NCBI GenBank assembly: GCA_022361315.1
Contig: JAKSBB010000761.1
Span: 1 to 6,772, forward strand
Direction of reading: 5' to 3'
DNA from: Desulfobacterales bacterium
GTDB taxonomy: Bacteria; Desulfobacterota; Desulfobacteria; Desulfobacterales; Desulfobacteraceae
Length of the DNA stretch: 6,772 nucleotides
In this document: one piece after another, positions 1-6,650 of the stretch
How the letters are laid out: each line of letters opens with the position of its first letter
Position numbering within the stretch: the stretch's first letter is position 1
Position numbers and translations under genes: made by a program
The notes under the pieces: model-generated
Seen by the model: the letters and a program-made list of their open reading frames with translations, nothing else
Told to the model about the DNA's origin: nothing
The model's database searches: none

Positions 1-236
1 ACAACAAATATATCCGGGATCTTGAAAGCTGGCTCCGCAAGGACGACTATGAACGGCTTAAGGAGAGCGGCCTGGACTTAAGCCCTTTGGCCCGCACCGA
101 AACCACCCTGAAGGAAATCCGATCGGCAAAATGGCTCAGCCCTGATAAAACAGACGTTTACAACCTCAGTGACGCGGATGCCGATTTCCGTAAACGCCTT
201 TACAATAAACTAAAAAGCCTGATGCAGGTCAATTAG
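1..236 (+). CDS. 3' end of an unrecognised protein gene (partial)
   Basis: The reading frame enters from the left edge (first full codon at base 3) and stays open for 77 codons to a TAG at 234-236. The visible C-terminus is hydrophilic and rich in Lys, Asp, Leu and Arg. It starts NKYIRDLESWLRKDDYERL and ends RKRLYNKLKSLMQVN, and looks helical and soluble. It has no membrane segment or motif I can assign to a family. The next gene starts 11 bases downstream on the same strand, so this is probably an earlier member of the same operon as the sensor-MFS and binding-protein genes. Coding status is supported by the uninterrupted frame and tight spacing. Its function cannot be told from this fragment. 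Confidence 0.75.
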   Translation, partial: NKYIRDLESWLRKDDYERLKESGLDLSPLARTETTLKEIRSAKWLSPDKTDVYNLSDADADFRKRLYNKLKSLMQVN

Positions 237-247
237 AGACACAAATT

Positions 248-2299
248 ATGCAGCCCAAACGCCTTATCGTTATCGTATTGATATTTGTCTGCATCACCCA
301 TTTTCTGTACATGTTTGTCAACGCCTCCCTGTTCCGGAAGGAATACGAGCAGCAAAATATCTCACAGCTGGAAGAGCTGGGTGAGGTGGTGAGAAACGAG
401 ATTGAATATGCGCTTGGATTCGGCCTGCCCATCACCCACCTGGGGGGAATGGACCAGTTCCTGGGTTCCATTCTGGAAAACACGCCTGAACTGGCCTATA
501 TCAGCGTGACATCCGGGGAGACCCAGCTTTTTTCCGCCACACGGGAAAACAAGGCCATGAAAGAGGTGATTGTTCCCATCCACGCCGAAGGCAGCAAGAC
601 CGCCGAGATACGCCTGGGTATGGGCGGAGAACTGAGAAAACAGACATTTGCCATGCTGTTCGACCTGATAACCATTGTATTTGCCGGTCTTATCATCACC
701 TATGAAATCATTCGTTTTTTCAGCGTCAAACTGGTTGACGTGCCCTACCGGGAATCCATCCGGACCTTCAACGCCATGGTCGGCGAAATGAACCCCTACC
801 ACAGCATCACCATGCCGGTTGAACTTCAGGGAATTCTGGGGTGGGTCCGCCGCCATGTACAGATACGGCTCAAACAAATCCACCGTACCGCCGCCAATCT
901 GAATCAGGTGGCCATGACGACGGTGACGACAATTTTTTACGGCAGACAGGCCCTGCTGGGTGCCGTGGCGGAACAGCGTTCGGCGTTACGGCGCCTGACA
1001 AAAACCTCCGGAGGGGTCACCCGGATCGTGGATCCCTCCCAGATCCGTCCGGTGATCTTTCTCTTTTTTCTCGGGGCCAATATCCAATCCACCTTCCTGC
1101 CCATTTTTGCCAGGGAGCTGCTGGAAACGGAAACCTTTCTCACCGGATTGTTCTCAAACGAAATCCTTATGGGGCTGCCCATTACCTGCCATATGGCTAC
1201 AGTATTTCTCTTTATGCTGTTCATGGGTTCCAGTGCGTTCAAACGCTGGGTCCCCATGGAATACGCCGTGGGTATCGGCACCTTCACCACCGCCGCCGGC
1301 CTGGTGCTCTGCGGCCTGTCCGGGAGTATCATTCAGCTTATTGCCGGCCGGATGCTCTGCGGTGTGGGCTTCTCATTCATTGTGGTTTACGGCAAGCAGT
1401 TTATTGTTGAACATGCCAGCAAAGAGAATAGGTCCCTTCACCTGGCAGGCTTTACCGCCGCTTTTTCCGGCGGATTATTCTGCTCCACCATCATCGGCAG
1501 TATACTGGCGGACTATTTCTCCTACCAGTTCGTATTCTTTGCAGCCACCGCCATCGTGCTCATGATTTATGTGTTCGACTATATGATCATGGCCGATAAA
1601 ACCCATGACATTCAGACTGTCCGGAAAGAAAAAACCACCGGCCTGACACAGTTTTTCCGCACCGGCATCACCGATGCCAATCTCATCTGCCTGTTTATCC
1701 ACGGGATATTCACACGCATTACCTTCATTGGTTTCTTCTACTTTTCCCTGCCGGTCCTGTTGAAACCTGATTTTGCCTATGCAGACATCGGGCGGATCAT
1801 GATGTTTTACAGTATTCCTTCCGTGCTTTTTGCAGGCGTCTTAAACAAAGGGATCAAACAGATCCGGCAGAGCAAGACCTCGGTGGTGGGGTCTAATATC
1901 ATTGTGGGTGTTGTCCTGGCACTTTTCTTCCTTCCCATGTCCGGCCCCCTGTGGGTAAAAGCCACGGCAGCCATTGTCACCCTGCTGATCCTCGGGGTAT
2001 CAAACAGCATCACCTTTCCGGCCCAGGCCGCCCTGCTGCTGGAAACCCCTACGGCCAAGGCCCTGGGCAGTCAGACCACCGTTTCGGTATACTCGTCCTT
2101 TGAACGTATCGGTTCCGCCCTGGGCCCCGTATTTTACGGTTTTTTTGCCTCTGCCTACGACATCACCACGGCCATTGCCATGGGCGGTATCCTGTGCATC
2201 GTCGGAAATATAATTTTTTTAATTTACTTCAACCCGAATCCAACCCCAAATTCAAACCCGGATTCAACCCAAGCCCCCCGGGGAGAAAAAACATCATGA
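248..2299 (+). CDS. MFS transporter with N-terminal periplasmic sensor-like domain
   Basis: Predicted inner-membrane protein of 683 residues, well above the 400 or so usual for MFS. Residues 5-27 form one membrane helix, about 28-133 a periplasmic region, and about 134-158 a second helix (LFDLITIVFAGLIITYEII). This is the layout of a Cache-like extracytoplasmic sensor. A soluble linker follows (159-262) and then an MFS domain with about 12 helices (266-660), including NRSLHLAGFTAAFSGGLF near helix 5 and PAQAALLLETP near helix 10. The tail (661-683) is Asn/Pro-rich and repeat-encoded. The start at 248 lies 11 bases after the upstream stop, with only a weak purine stretch as ribosome site. The TGA overlaps the next ATG. 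Known: MFS proteins move small solutes using ion gradients. Inferred: the sensor part binds a ligand that controls transport, or the MFS part has become a receptor. Related architectures can carry a SpoIIE phosphatase domain, which is absent here. The substrate is unknown. Confidence 0.88.
   Translation: MQPKRLIVIVLIFVCITHFLYMFVNASLFRKEYEQQNISQLEELGEVVRNEIEYALGFGLPITHLGGMDQFLGSILENTPELAYISVTSGETQLFSATRENKAMKEVIVPIHAEGSKTAEIRLGMGGELRKQTFAMLFDLITIVFAGLIITYEIIRFFSVKLVDVPYRESIRTFNAMVGEMNPYHSITMPVELQGILGWVRRHVQIRLKQIHRTAANLNQVAMTTVTTIFYGRQALLGAVAEQRSALRRLTKTSGGVTRIVDPSQIRPVIFLFFLGANIQSTFLPIFARELLETETFLTGLFSNEILMGLPITCHMATVFLFMLFMGSSAFKRWVPMEYAVGIGTFTTAAGLVLCGLSGSIIQLIAGRMLCGVGFSFIVVYGKQFIVEHASKENRSLHLAGFTAAFSGGLFCSTIIGSILADYFSYQFVFFAATAIVLMIYVFDYMIMADKTHDIQTVRKEKTTGLTQFFRTGITDANLICLFIHGIFTRITFIGFFYFSLPVLLKPDFAYADIGRIMMFYSIPSVLFAGVLNKGIKQIRQSKTSVVGSNIIVGVVLALFFLPMSGPLWVKATAAIVTLLILGVSNSITFPAQAALLLETPTAKALGSQTTVSVYSSFERIGSALGPVFYGFFASAYDITTAIAMGGILCIVGNIIFLIYFNPNPTPNSNPDSTQAPRGEKTS
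2228..2275 (+). repeat. Four imperfect 12-bp tandem units in the MFS 3' end
   Basis: Four in-frame 12-base units (2228-2239, 2240-2251, 2252-2263, 2264-2275) follow a pattern close to yCAACCCsAAT. They encode FNPN, PTPN, SNPD and STQA. The units lie directly after the last membrane helix of the MFS protein and form most of its polar cytoplasmic tail. The first three units are most alike and the fourth has diverged. Such a short-period repeat could vary in copy number between strains without breaking the frame. Confidence 0.6.
2280..2285 (+). promoter_or_regulatory. Shine-Dalgarno-like site for the binding-protein gene
   Basis: GGGGAG lies ten bases upstream of the ATG at 2296, inside the coding region of the MFS gene. 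It supports 2296 as the start rather than an earlier in-frame ATG at 2194. The G run is preceded by a C run, so CCCCGGGG (2276-2283) could pair with itself or partly mask the site. That would favour translation coupled to ribosomes finishing the upstream gene. Confidence 0.5.
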
Positions 2300-3321
2300 A
2301 CAACGCCTTAACAAATGCCATGACAAAACTCATACCGGCCCTTATCTGCCTGACGATACTTTTATCCTCCGGTGCATGGGCAGAAGATCCCCGCCGTATC
2401 GTTACGGTCCGGCACCAGACCTTTGCCCCCTACGAACTATCCCTCAAAGGCTTTGTAAACGGTGTCCGGCAGTCCCCGCTGTCCGGCAATATTGTTCTTG
2501 AAGAGTATAATGCCAACGGTGATCTCAAGGCCCTGGACCAGTTCATTCAAGACCTGAAAACCAGGGGGGATGTGGATCTGATTTACAGTATCGGTACCCA
2601 GGCCACCAAACGGATGGTCAAGGAAATCAACACCACGCCCATCATTTTTACGGACTTAGGTGCCCCGGAAACCTCCGGGGTGGTGACGGACTGGAAAGGG
2701 TCAGGCGCCAATTATACGGGTGTTGAAACCCGTAACTACGTGAGTATCGGCATTAACCTGCTCTATGAACTCATTGCGTTTAAAAGTATCGGGATGGTCT
2801 ATCTCAAGGGGTCACCCAGCCATGAAGGCGCCGTGGCTGAGGTGACCAAGCTGAGCCGGGAAATCGGGTTTGATTATGTCACCAAGGGATTTGCCCTCAG
2901 GGATGAAACCGGCAAGAAGTATCCCAAGGAAGTCATCCGGAAAAATCTCAAAGAGGCCCTGGATGCCGTGGCACCCGAAGTGGATGTTTTCTATGTCCAG
3001 ATCTCCGCCACCTTCAGCAGAAACTTTGATCTCTTTTTCGACAGCTTTAAGGAATATCAGGTGCCCAGTGCAGGTGAACCCACATATATCCAAAAGGGGC
3101 TGGTCATCGGTATCGGCAGGCACAAGGAAAAATTCGGTACCCAATGCGCGGAATACGCCGTTAAAATACTTCAAGGTGCAGATCCCGGCACCCTGCCCAT
3201 GGACGTGGGAAAGGAATTTTCATTTTCCCTGAACATCGAGGCGGCTACCATTGTGGGGTACAATCCCTCCATTGACATTCTGGGTGCTGCCGATGAAATC
3301 TACAGGGAAATAGAAGATTAG
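2296..3321 (+). CDS. COG2984/ABC_sub_bind family periplasmic binding protein
   Basis: Predicted exported solute-binding protein of 341 residues, typical for the ABC_sub_bind (PF04392, TrpX-like) family. Residues 1-29 form a Sec signal peptide: Lys11, a hydrophobic core (LIPALICLTILLSS) and a cleavage site AWA-ED. There is no lipobox cysteine, so it should be free in the periplasm. Family hallmarks are DLIYSIGTQATK (94-105), TPIIFTDLGAPETSGVV (114-130), a GANYTGVE segment (137-144, matching the usual GGNVTGV), and the C-terminal YAVKILQGADPGTLP (287-301). The start at 2296 overlaps the MFS stop (ATGA) and begins right at the signal peptide; starting at 2194 would place 34 polar residues in front. 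Members normally work with an ABC permease and ATPase, some for aromatic amino acids, but neither gene is here. I infer that it delivers ligand to the sensor-MFS protein encoded just upstream. The ligand is unknown. Confidence 0.9.
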   Translation: MNNALTNAMTKLIPALICLTILLSSGAWAEDPRRIVTVRHQTFAPYELSLKGFVNGVRQSPLSGNIVLEEYNANGDLKALDQFIQDLKTRGDVDLIYSIGTQATKRMVKEINTTPIIFTDLGAPETSGVVTDWKGSGANYTGVETRNYVSIGINLLYELIAFKSIGMVYLKGSPSHEGAVAEVTKLSREIGFDYVTKGFALRDETGKKYPKEVIRKNLKEALDAVAPEVDVFYVQISATFSRNFDLFFDSFKEYQVPSAGEPTYIQKGLVIGIGRHKEKFGTQCAEYAVKILQGADPGTLPMDVGKEFSFSLNIEAATIVGYNPSIDILGAADEIYREIED

Positions 3322-3348
3322 TGAATCCTGATATTGTCGGAATCGGGC

Positions 3349-3951
3349 TTAGTCCAGGGCCTCTCCCTGCCAGGGGTAATCACGGATCAATTCAGGCACC
3401 GTGGACTCAATGAGAGGCAGAGCGGTATCAAATTCGGCGGAATCCAATACGCAAAGGATTCTGGGGCTGTTGGGCTTGAGTTTGGTCTGCCAGGAATCAT
3501 ACAGATCATGGCAGACATAGCCCAGTTGTTTCATGAAACCGATGCGGGGTGCGCTCTGGTACACCGGACTCAGCAGAGATTTGATGCCCATTGACCTGGC
3601 ATACCGGATACAATAATATCTCAGGAGCTGATTAAATCCCTGGCGCCTGTAATCGGCCAGGGTGGCGGCGGAGTTGAACACAAGGCCGGGATAATTCAGG
3701 GTGGCGGGCAGTCCGGATTCCAGAACATCGGAGGCTTGATCCGCATCGTCCACCCGGACCATTCGCATGGTGGCAATGGCCCTGCCCCGGTCATTCCAGA
3801 CGCCAATAACGGTCTGGGCCTCATCAACCGGCCCCCACTGAAGTTTTTCCGGCTTCAGCAGTTTAAAATCGGCTGAGCGGCTGAATTCCCGGACACGGAG
3901 TTCCGTTATGTCATCGGCATCCTGCGGAACAGCTTTGCGTATGTGTTTCAT
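3349..3951 (-). CDS. GNAT-fold N-acyltransferase
   Basis: Predicted cytoplasmic acyl-CoA (or acyl-ACP) dependent N-acyltransferase of 200 residues. The GNAT core is visible: beta strands around IGVWNDRGRAIATMRMVRV (49-67), motif A at 93-110 with the cofactor-binding loop RRQGFN (102-107, fitting Q/R-x-x-G-x-G/A except for the final Asn), helix LLRYYCIRYARSMGI (109-123), and motif B-like APRIGFMKQLGY (134-145). About 55 residues follow the core and may be a small substrate-specific extension. The ATG at 3949-3951 has a short AAGG three bases upstream, a poor ribosome site. The gene stands alone, convergent with the binding-protein gene (27 bases between stops) and divergent from the DUF294 gene. 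The layout with a long N-terminal part and C-terminal extension resembles FeeM-like N-acyl amino acid synthases, but ordinary acetyltransferase activity is equally possible. The substrate cannot be told. Confidence 0.85.
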   Translation of the reverse strand: MKHIRKAVPQDADDITELRVREFSRSADFKLLKPEKLQWGPVDEAQTVIGVWNDRGRAIATMRMVRVDDADQASDVLESGLPATLNYPGLVFNSAATLADYRRQGFNQLLRYYCIRYARSMGIKSLLSPVYQSAPRIGFMKQLGYVCHDLYDSWQTKLKPNSPRILCVLDSAEFDTALPLIESTVPELIRDYPWQGEALD

Positions 3952-4104
3952 AGGCCTTATTTGAAAATTACTTTGGGTTAGAGTTGAAACCGAAATGCTA
4001 CACTATATCACAAGAAAACCGGTGACGCACTTGGGAATTCACCATCTCCTTCAAAATTCCACATTTGGGGATTGCCCCGCAGCCACGGATGGTCTGCCAA
4101 TCCC
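3952..4104. promoter_or_regulatory. Divergent intergenic region between GNAT and DUF294 genes
   Basis: These 153 bases separate two divergent genes and must contain promoters for both. The left half is AT-rich. On the + strand TTGAAA (3984-3989) is followed by TATATC (4004-4009), but the 14-base spacer is too short for a standard sigma-70 promoter. No better pair was found on either strand. A short inverted repeat GGTGA/TCACC (4021-4025 and 4039-4043) could form a small hairpin in the DUF294 leader. No clear operator is visible. Confidence 0.35.
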
Positions 4105-5265
4105 ATGAAATTGCCCCAACCGACACACACGCCCCCCGCGGCCTGCAGCCTGCTGCAACGATACGAGGGGCTGATCAGCGATATCGAAACCCCTGGTTTC
4201 CACGAGAATATCTCCACCATTGCAGACAACACGGACCGATGGATATTCGATGCCCTCAACGGGCAGGCCGCCGATCCCATGCCCCTGACCGATCTTTTTG
4301 ATCTGGTGTCACGCTTCAACGCCGCCGTCACCAGCCGGATCATTCGTGATGCCATCACAGGTCTGGAAACGGAAAAAGACCTGAGCCCCCCCCTGCCCTT
4401 CTGCTGGATTTCCATGGGGTCGGATGCCCGGGGGGAACAGGTGATCCGGACGGACCAGGACAACGCCCTGATTTATGCGGATCCCCTGCCCGGAGGAGAA
4501 GCCGATGCGGCGGATTATTTCTCAGCCCTGGCGGAATGGGTCACCCGGGACCTGGACCGGTTCGGCTTCTCCTATTGTAAGGGCCAGGTCATGGCCTCCA
4601 ACCCGGAATGGTGCCGTCCCCTGAACCAATGGCTGACCGCCCTGGACAATTGGGTGGGCTCCACAGATTCGATGGCCGTAAGAAAGCTTACCATCTTCCT
4701 GGATTTCAAGGCGGTTTTCGGTGACCGACGGCTGGCGGCCATGCTCCAGACCCGGGTGTTCCAGAATTTTGACCGCCATAGTTCCGCCAGCCATTTCCTG
4801 GTCCGGGACGACCAGCTATTTGCCGCCCCCAAGACCCGTTTAAACCGCATCAGAACCCGGCGTGAAGGCCGCTGCAAACGATGCTTCAACCTGAAAACCC
4901 AGGCCCTTGCCCACATTGTCAACGGTGCCCGGCTTTTTGCCGTCAACCACGGTATTCAAATTCCGGCCACCCTGAAACGGCTGGAACAACTCGGGGAAGA
5001 CGGGATCCTGCCCGCCGAAGATATTGAGGATTTTTCACGTGCATTTGAATTTCTCACCCGGTTGAAACTGCTCAATCATCTGGAAGCGCCGGCCGCGACA
5101 TCCGGTGATACACCGCGATCACCTTTGCCGGCAAACTGCATTGATGTTTCCCGACTGGACAAACAGAACCTGAAACGGCTAAACCGGGCCCTGGATGCCG
5201 TGATCCGGTTCCAGAAAAAAATGACGGCCACCTATAACCAGGCCTGGATGAATTTCTTTAACTGA
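4105..5265 (+). CDS. Stand-alone DUF294-type nucleotidyltransferase
   Basis: Predicted cytoplasmic regulatory nucleotidyltransferase of 386 residues. A helical lead-in (about 15-95) is followed by the DUF294 catalytic core (PF03445). The signature GSDARGEQVIRTDQDNA spans 105-121, with Asp117 and Asp119 as likely metal ligands, as in GlnD-type uridylyltransferases. A conserved block KGQVMASNPEWCRPLNQW follows (159-176), then IFLDF (197-201) with a probable third acidic residue, Asp200. The C-terminal DUF294_C part (about 225-380) includes FNLKTQALAHIVNGARLFA (261-279) and an ATLKRLEQL segment. Family members usually carry cNMP-binding and two CBS domains before this module; here both are absent. 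Translation probably starts at the ATG at 4105. The frame is open back to 3988, and a TTG at 4072 would add 11 residues. The HD-GYP gene follows after 28 bases. The protein target and the group transferred are unknown. Confidence 0.85.
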   Translation: MKLPQPTHTPPAACSLLQRYEGLISDIETPGFHENISTIADNTDRWIFDALNGQAADPMPLTDLFDLVSRFNAAVTSRIIRDAITGLETEKDLSPPLPFCWISMGSDARGEQVIRTDQDNALIYADPLPGGEADAADYFSALAEWVTRDLDRFGFSYCKGQVMASNPEWCRPLNQWLTALDNWVGSTDSMAVRKLTIFLDFKAVFGDRRLAAMLQTRVFQNFDRHSSASHFLVRDDQLFAAPKTRLNRIRTRREGRCKRCFNLKTQALAHIVNGARLFAVNHGIQIPATLKRLEQLGEDGILPAEDIEDFSRAFEFLTRLKLLNHLEAPAATSGDTPRSPLPANCIDVSRLDKQNLKRLNRALDAVIRFQKKMTATYNQAWMNFFN

Positions 5266-5293
5266 ATAAATTTTATTTTCATGGATACACCCA

Positions 5294-6508
5294 ATGACCC
5301 AACAAACTCAGGACACCCAAGACAATAAATTCAGGGAATATTTTAGAATTTTTTCCAGAATCTCCAAACAAATTCACGCCAATACCGGCACCCGGGATAT
5401 CCTGGCCTGCATCGTGGAAAACATCACGGAAATCTTAGGCGCCAAGGGGGCCATATTCTGGATCCTCAATACATCGGACCAGGCCATTGAGAGCAAAATC
5501 TGCCACGGGTTTGACTACCGGAGCCTCTCCCTCACCGATTACCCCACCCTGGCCACCCTCTTCCCCGCCGATGCCAACGGCCATATTACCATTACCGACG
5601 CCAGGAACGATAACCGCATCCCCGATCTGGAACGGCTGGGCAAACATTTGATCAACGCCATCACCGGGGTGTATTTCGATATCACCGGTCCCTACCGGGG
5701 GCTTCTGGCCGTCTACTTCACCGGCAACCGAACCCTTGCCGAGGACGAAACAGAATTACTCACCGCCCTGGGAGAACAAGGGGCCATTGCCCTTGAAAAG
5801 GCCATCGGTTATGACAGGGAAATGCTGGACCTGTACGGCCAGATCATCCAGGGCCTGGCCCTGGCCATTGAGGCCAAAGACCCGGTGACCCACGGCCACT
5901 CCCTCACCGTGGCAAGGCTGGCAAAGGCCACCGCTGTGCAGATGGGGCTGGACGAAGATACCGCCCGCCTCATCTACCACGCCGCCATCCTCCACGACAT
6001 CGGGAAAATCGGCACCCGGGACACCATCCTCCACCGCCTGGGCCGCCTGAACAAAAAAGAAATGGACTTTATCCGCCAGCACCCGGCCAGGGGTGCGGAT
6101 ATTCTCCGCCCCCTGACCTTTCTCGGGGATATCGGCCCCCTGGTCCACGCCCACCACGAACTTTTCAACGGCACCGGCTACCCCGAAGGTAAAAAAGGAG
6201 AGGAGATCCCGCTGGGGGCACGGATTCTCACGGTGTGCGATGCCTTTGAAACCATGACCACGGGCCGGCCGGGCATTCCCAAAAAAGACCTGGCCACTGC
6301 CCTCACCGACCTGAGGGAAGGTGCCGGCCGCCGCTTCGACCCGACAGTGGTCCAGGCCTTCTTCCACATGATGCGGGAGTGCAAAGACATCCTCGACACC
6401 GGTGAATCCGTTGACCACTGCCTGGACCTCCTGGCCCGGGACGTGGGGGAAAAGGCAGACCGGAACCGGATTGAAGAAAAATTATCCAACCCCTTTTTCG
6501 GCTTCTAA
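5294..6508 (+). CDS. GAF-HD-GYP protein, predicted cyclic-di-GMP phosphodiesterase
   Basis: Cytoplasmic signalling protein of 404 residues without membrane segments. Residues about 25-170 form a GAF domain (ILACIVENITEILGAKGAIFW near its start, LLTALGEQGAIALEKA at its end), a likely small-molecule sensor. Residues about 180-360 form an HD-GYP domain. Metal-binding candidates are His202 (in HGHS), the His234-Asp235 pair of HDIGKIG, His263, His287-His288 and Asp316. The GYP signature reads HHELFNGTGYPEGKKGEEIP (287-306). Known: such domains hydrolyse cyclic-di-GMP to pGpG or GMP. The motif has Asn292 where Asp is usual, and the usual DRPYR after the last motif is GRPGI (324-328), so activity is likely but not certain. 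The start at 5294 has only a weak GGA upstream; an ATG at 5281 is out of frame. The gene lies 28 bases after the DUF294 gene, probably in one transcript. Confidence 0.92.
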   Translation: MTQQTQDTQDNKFREYFRIFSRISKQIHANTGTRDILACIVENITEILGAKGAIFWILNTSDQAIESKICHGFDYRSLSLTDYPTLATLFPADANGHITITDARNDNRIPDLERLGKHLINAITGVYFDITGPYRGLLAVYFTGNRTLAEDETELLTALGEQGAIALEKAIGYDREMLDLYGQIIQGLALAIEAKDPVTHGHSLTVARLAKATAVQMGLDEDTARLIYHAAILHDIGKIGTRDTILHRLGRLNKKEMDFIRQHPARGADILRPLTFLGDIGPLVHAHHELFNGTGYPEGKKGEEIPLGARILTVCDAFETMTTGRPGIPKKDLATALTDLREGAGRRFDPTVVQAFFHMMRECKDILDTGESVDHCLDLLARDVGEKADRNRIEEKLSNPFFGF

Positions 6509-6650
6509 AACTTGCGGGACAGGCATTGATACGACACCGGAGGAAACCGGCAAGGCTTACGATCAAATTGCCCGTCCTGAAAAAGATCTTTTCACTGCTG
6601 AAATCCCCACCTTGGCGTGGGTATCGGTAAATGAGACATTTTCAGGGGCA
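6509..6650. other. Intergenic region between convergent genes
   Basis: This stretch of 142 bases separates the ends of the HD-GYP gene and the FAD-oxidase gene. It contains a short CCGG...CCGG repeat (6539-6552), a perfect palindrome AAAAGATCTTTT (6581-6592), a weak hairpin (6606-6621), and an inverted repeat CCTGAAAA/TTTTCAGG (6576-6583 and 6639-6646) enclosing that hairpin. In one + frame it reads as a peptide reminiscent of a methyltransferase N-terminus but without a start codon of its own. I see no complete gene here. Confidence 0.5.
6606..6621 (-). terminator. Weak candidate terminator for the FAD-oxidase gene
   Basis: Read on the - strand, CCCAC and GTGGG form a five-pair stem around a six-base loop about 30 bases past the stop codon, followed by GATTTC. 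The thymine run is short and the stem small, so this is marginal as an intrinsic terminator. The enclosing inverted repeat at 6576-6583 and 6639-6646 could strengthen the fold. On the + strand there is no thymine run after the stem. Confidence 0.25.

Noticed and set aside
362..883. Open frame of 173 codons on the - strand opposite the MFS N-terminus
   Set aside because: It is antisense to a well-supported gene and has no family features.
841..1410. Open frame of 189 codons in another + frame inside the MFS gene
   Set aside because: The composition is not protein-like, with no membrane pattern, and it overlaps obvious MFS helices in the main frame.
2194..2295. An earlier in-frame ATG that would lengthen the binding protein by 34 residues
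   Set aside because: The added residues are polar and encoded by the MFS tail repeat, would bury the signal peptide, and ignore the GGGGAG site and ATGA overlap that support 2296.
3322..3348. Possible shared terminator between the convergent binding-protein and GNAT genes
   Set aside because: No inverted repeat able to form a stem with a thymine run is present in the 27 bases.
4044..4051. AAGGAGAT on the - strand, a strong ribosome-site look-alike upstream of the GNAT gene
   Set aside because: The nearby ATG/GTG are too close to the site and would encode only about 15 residues before a stop; it is far from the real GNAT start.
4008..4463. Open frame of 151 codons on the - strand covering the divergent region and DUF294 5' end
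   Set aside because: It overlaps the conserved DUF294 lead-in and signature, and its translation shows no recognisable domain.
5756..6418. Long open frame (220 codons) on the - strand opposite the HD-GYP gene
   Set aside because: It lies wholly within a clear GAF-HD-GYP coding region, and its translation shows no recognisable domain; it is a by-product of GC-rich codon use.
6581..6592. Perfect palindrome AAAAGATCTTTT
   Set aside because: It is AT-rich with no GC stem or loop for a terminator and too short to claim as an operator; chance is the simplest explanation.
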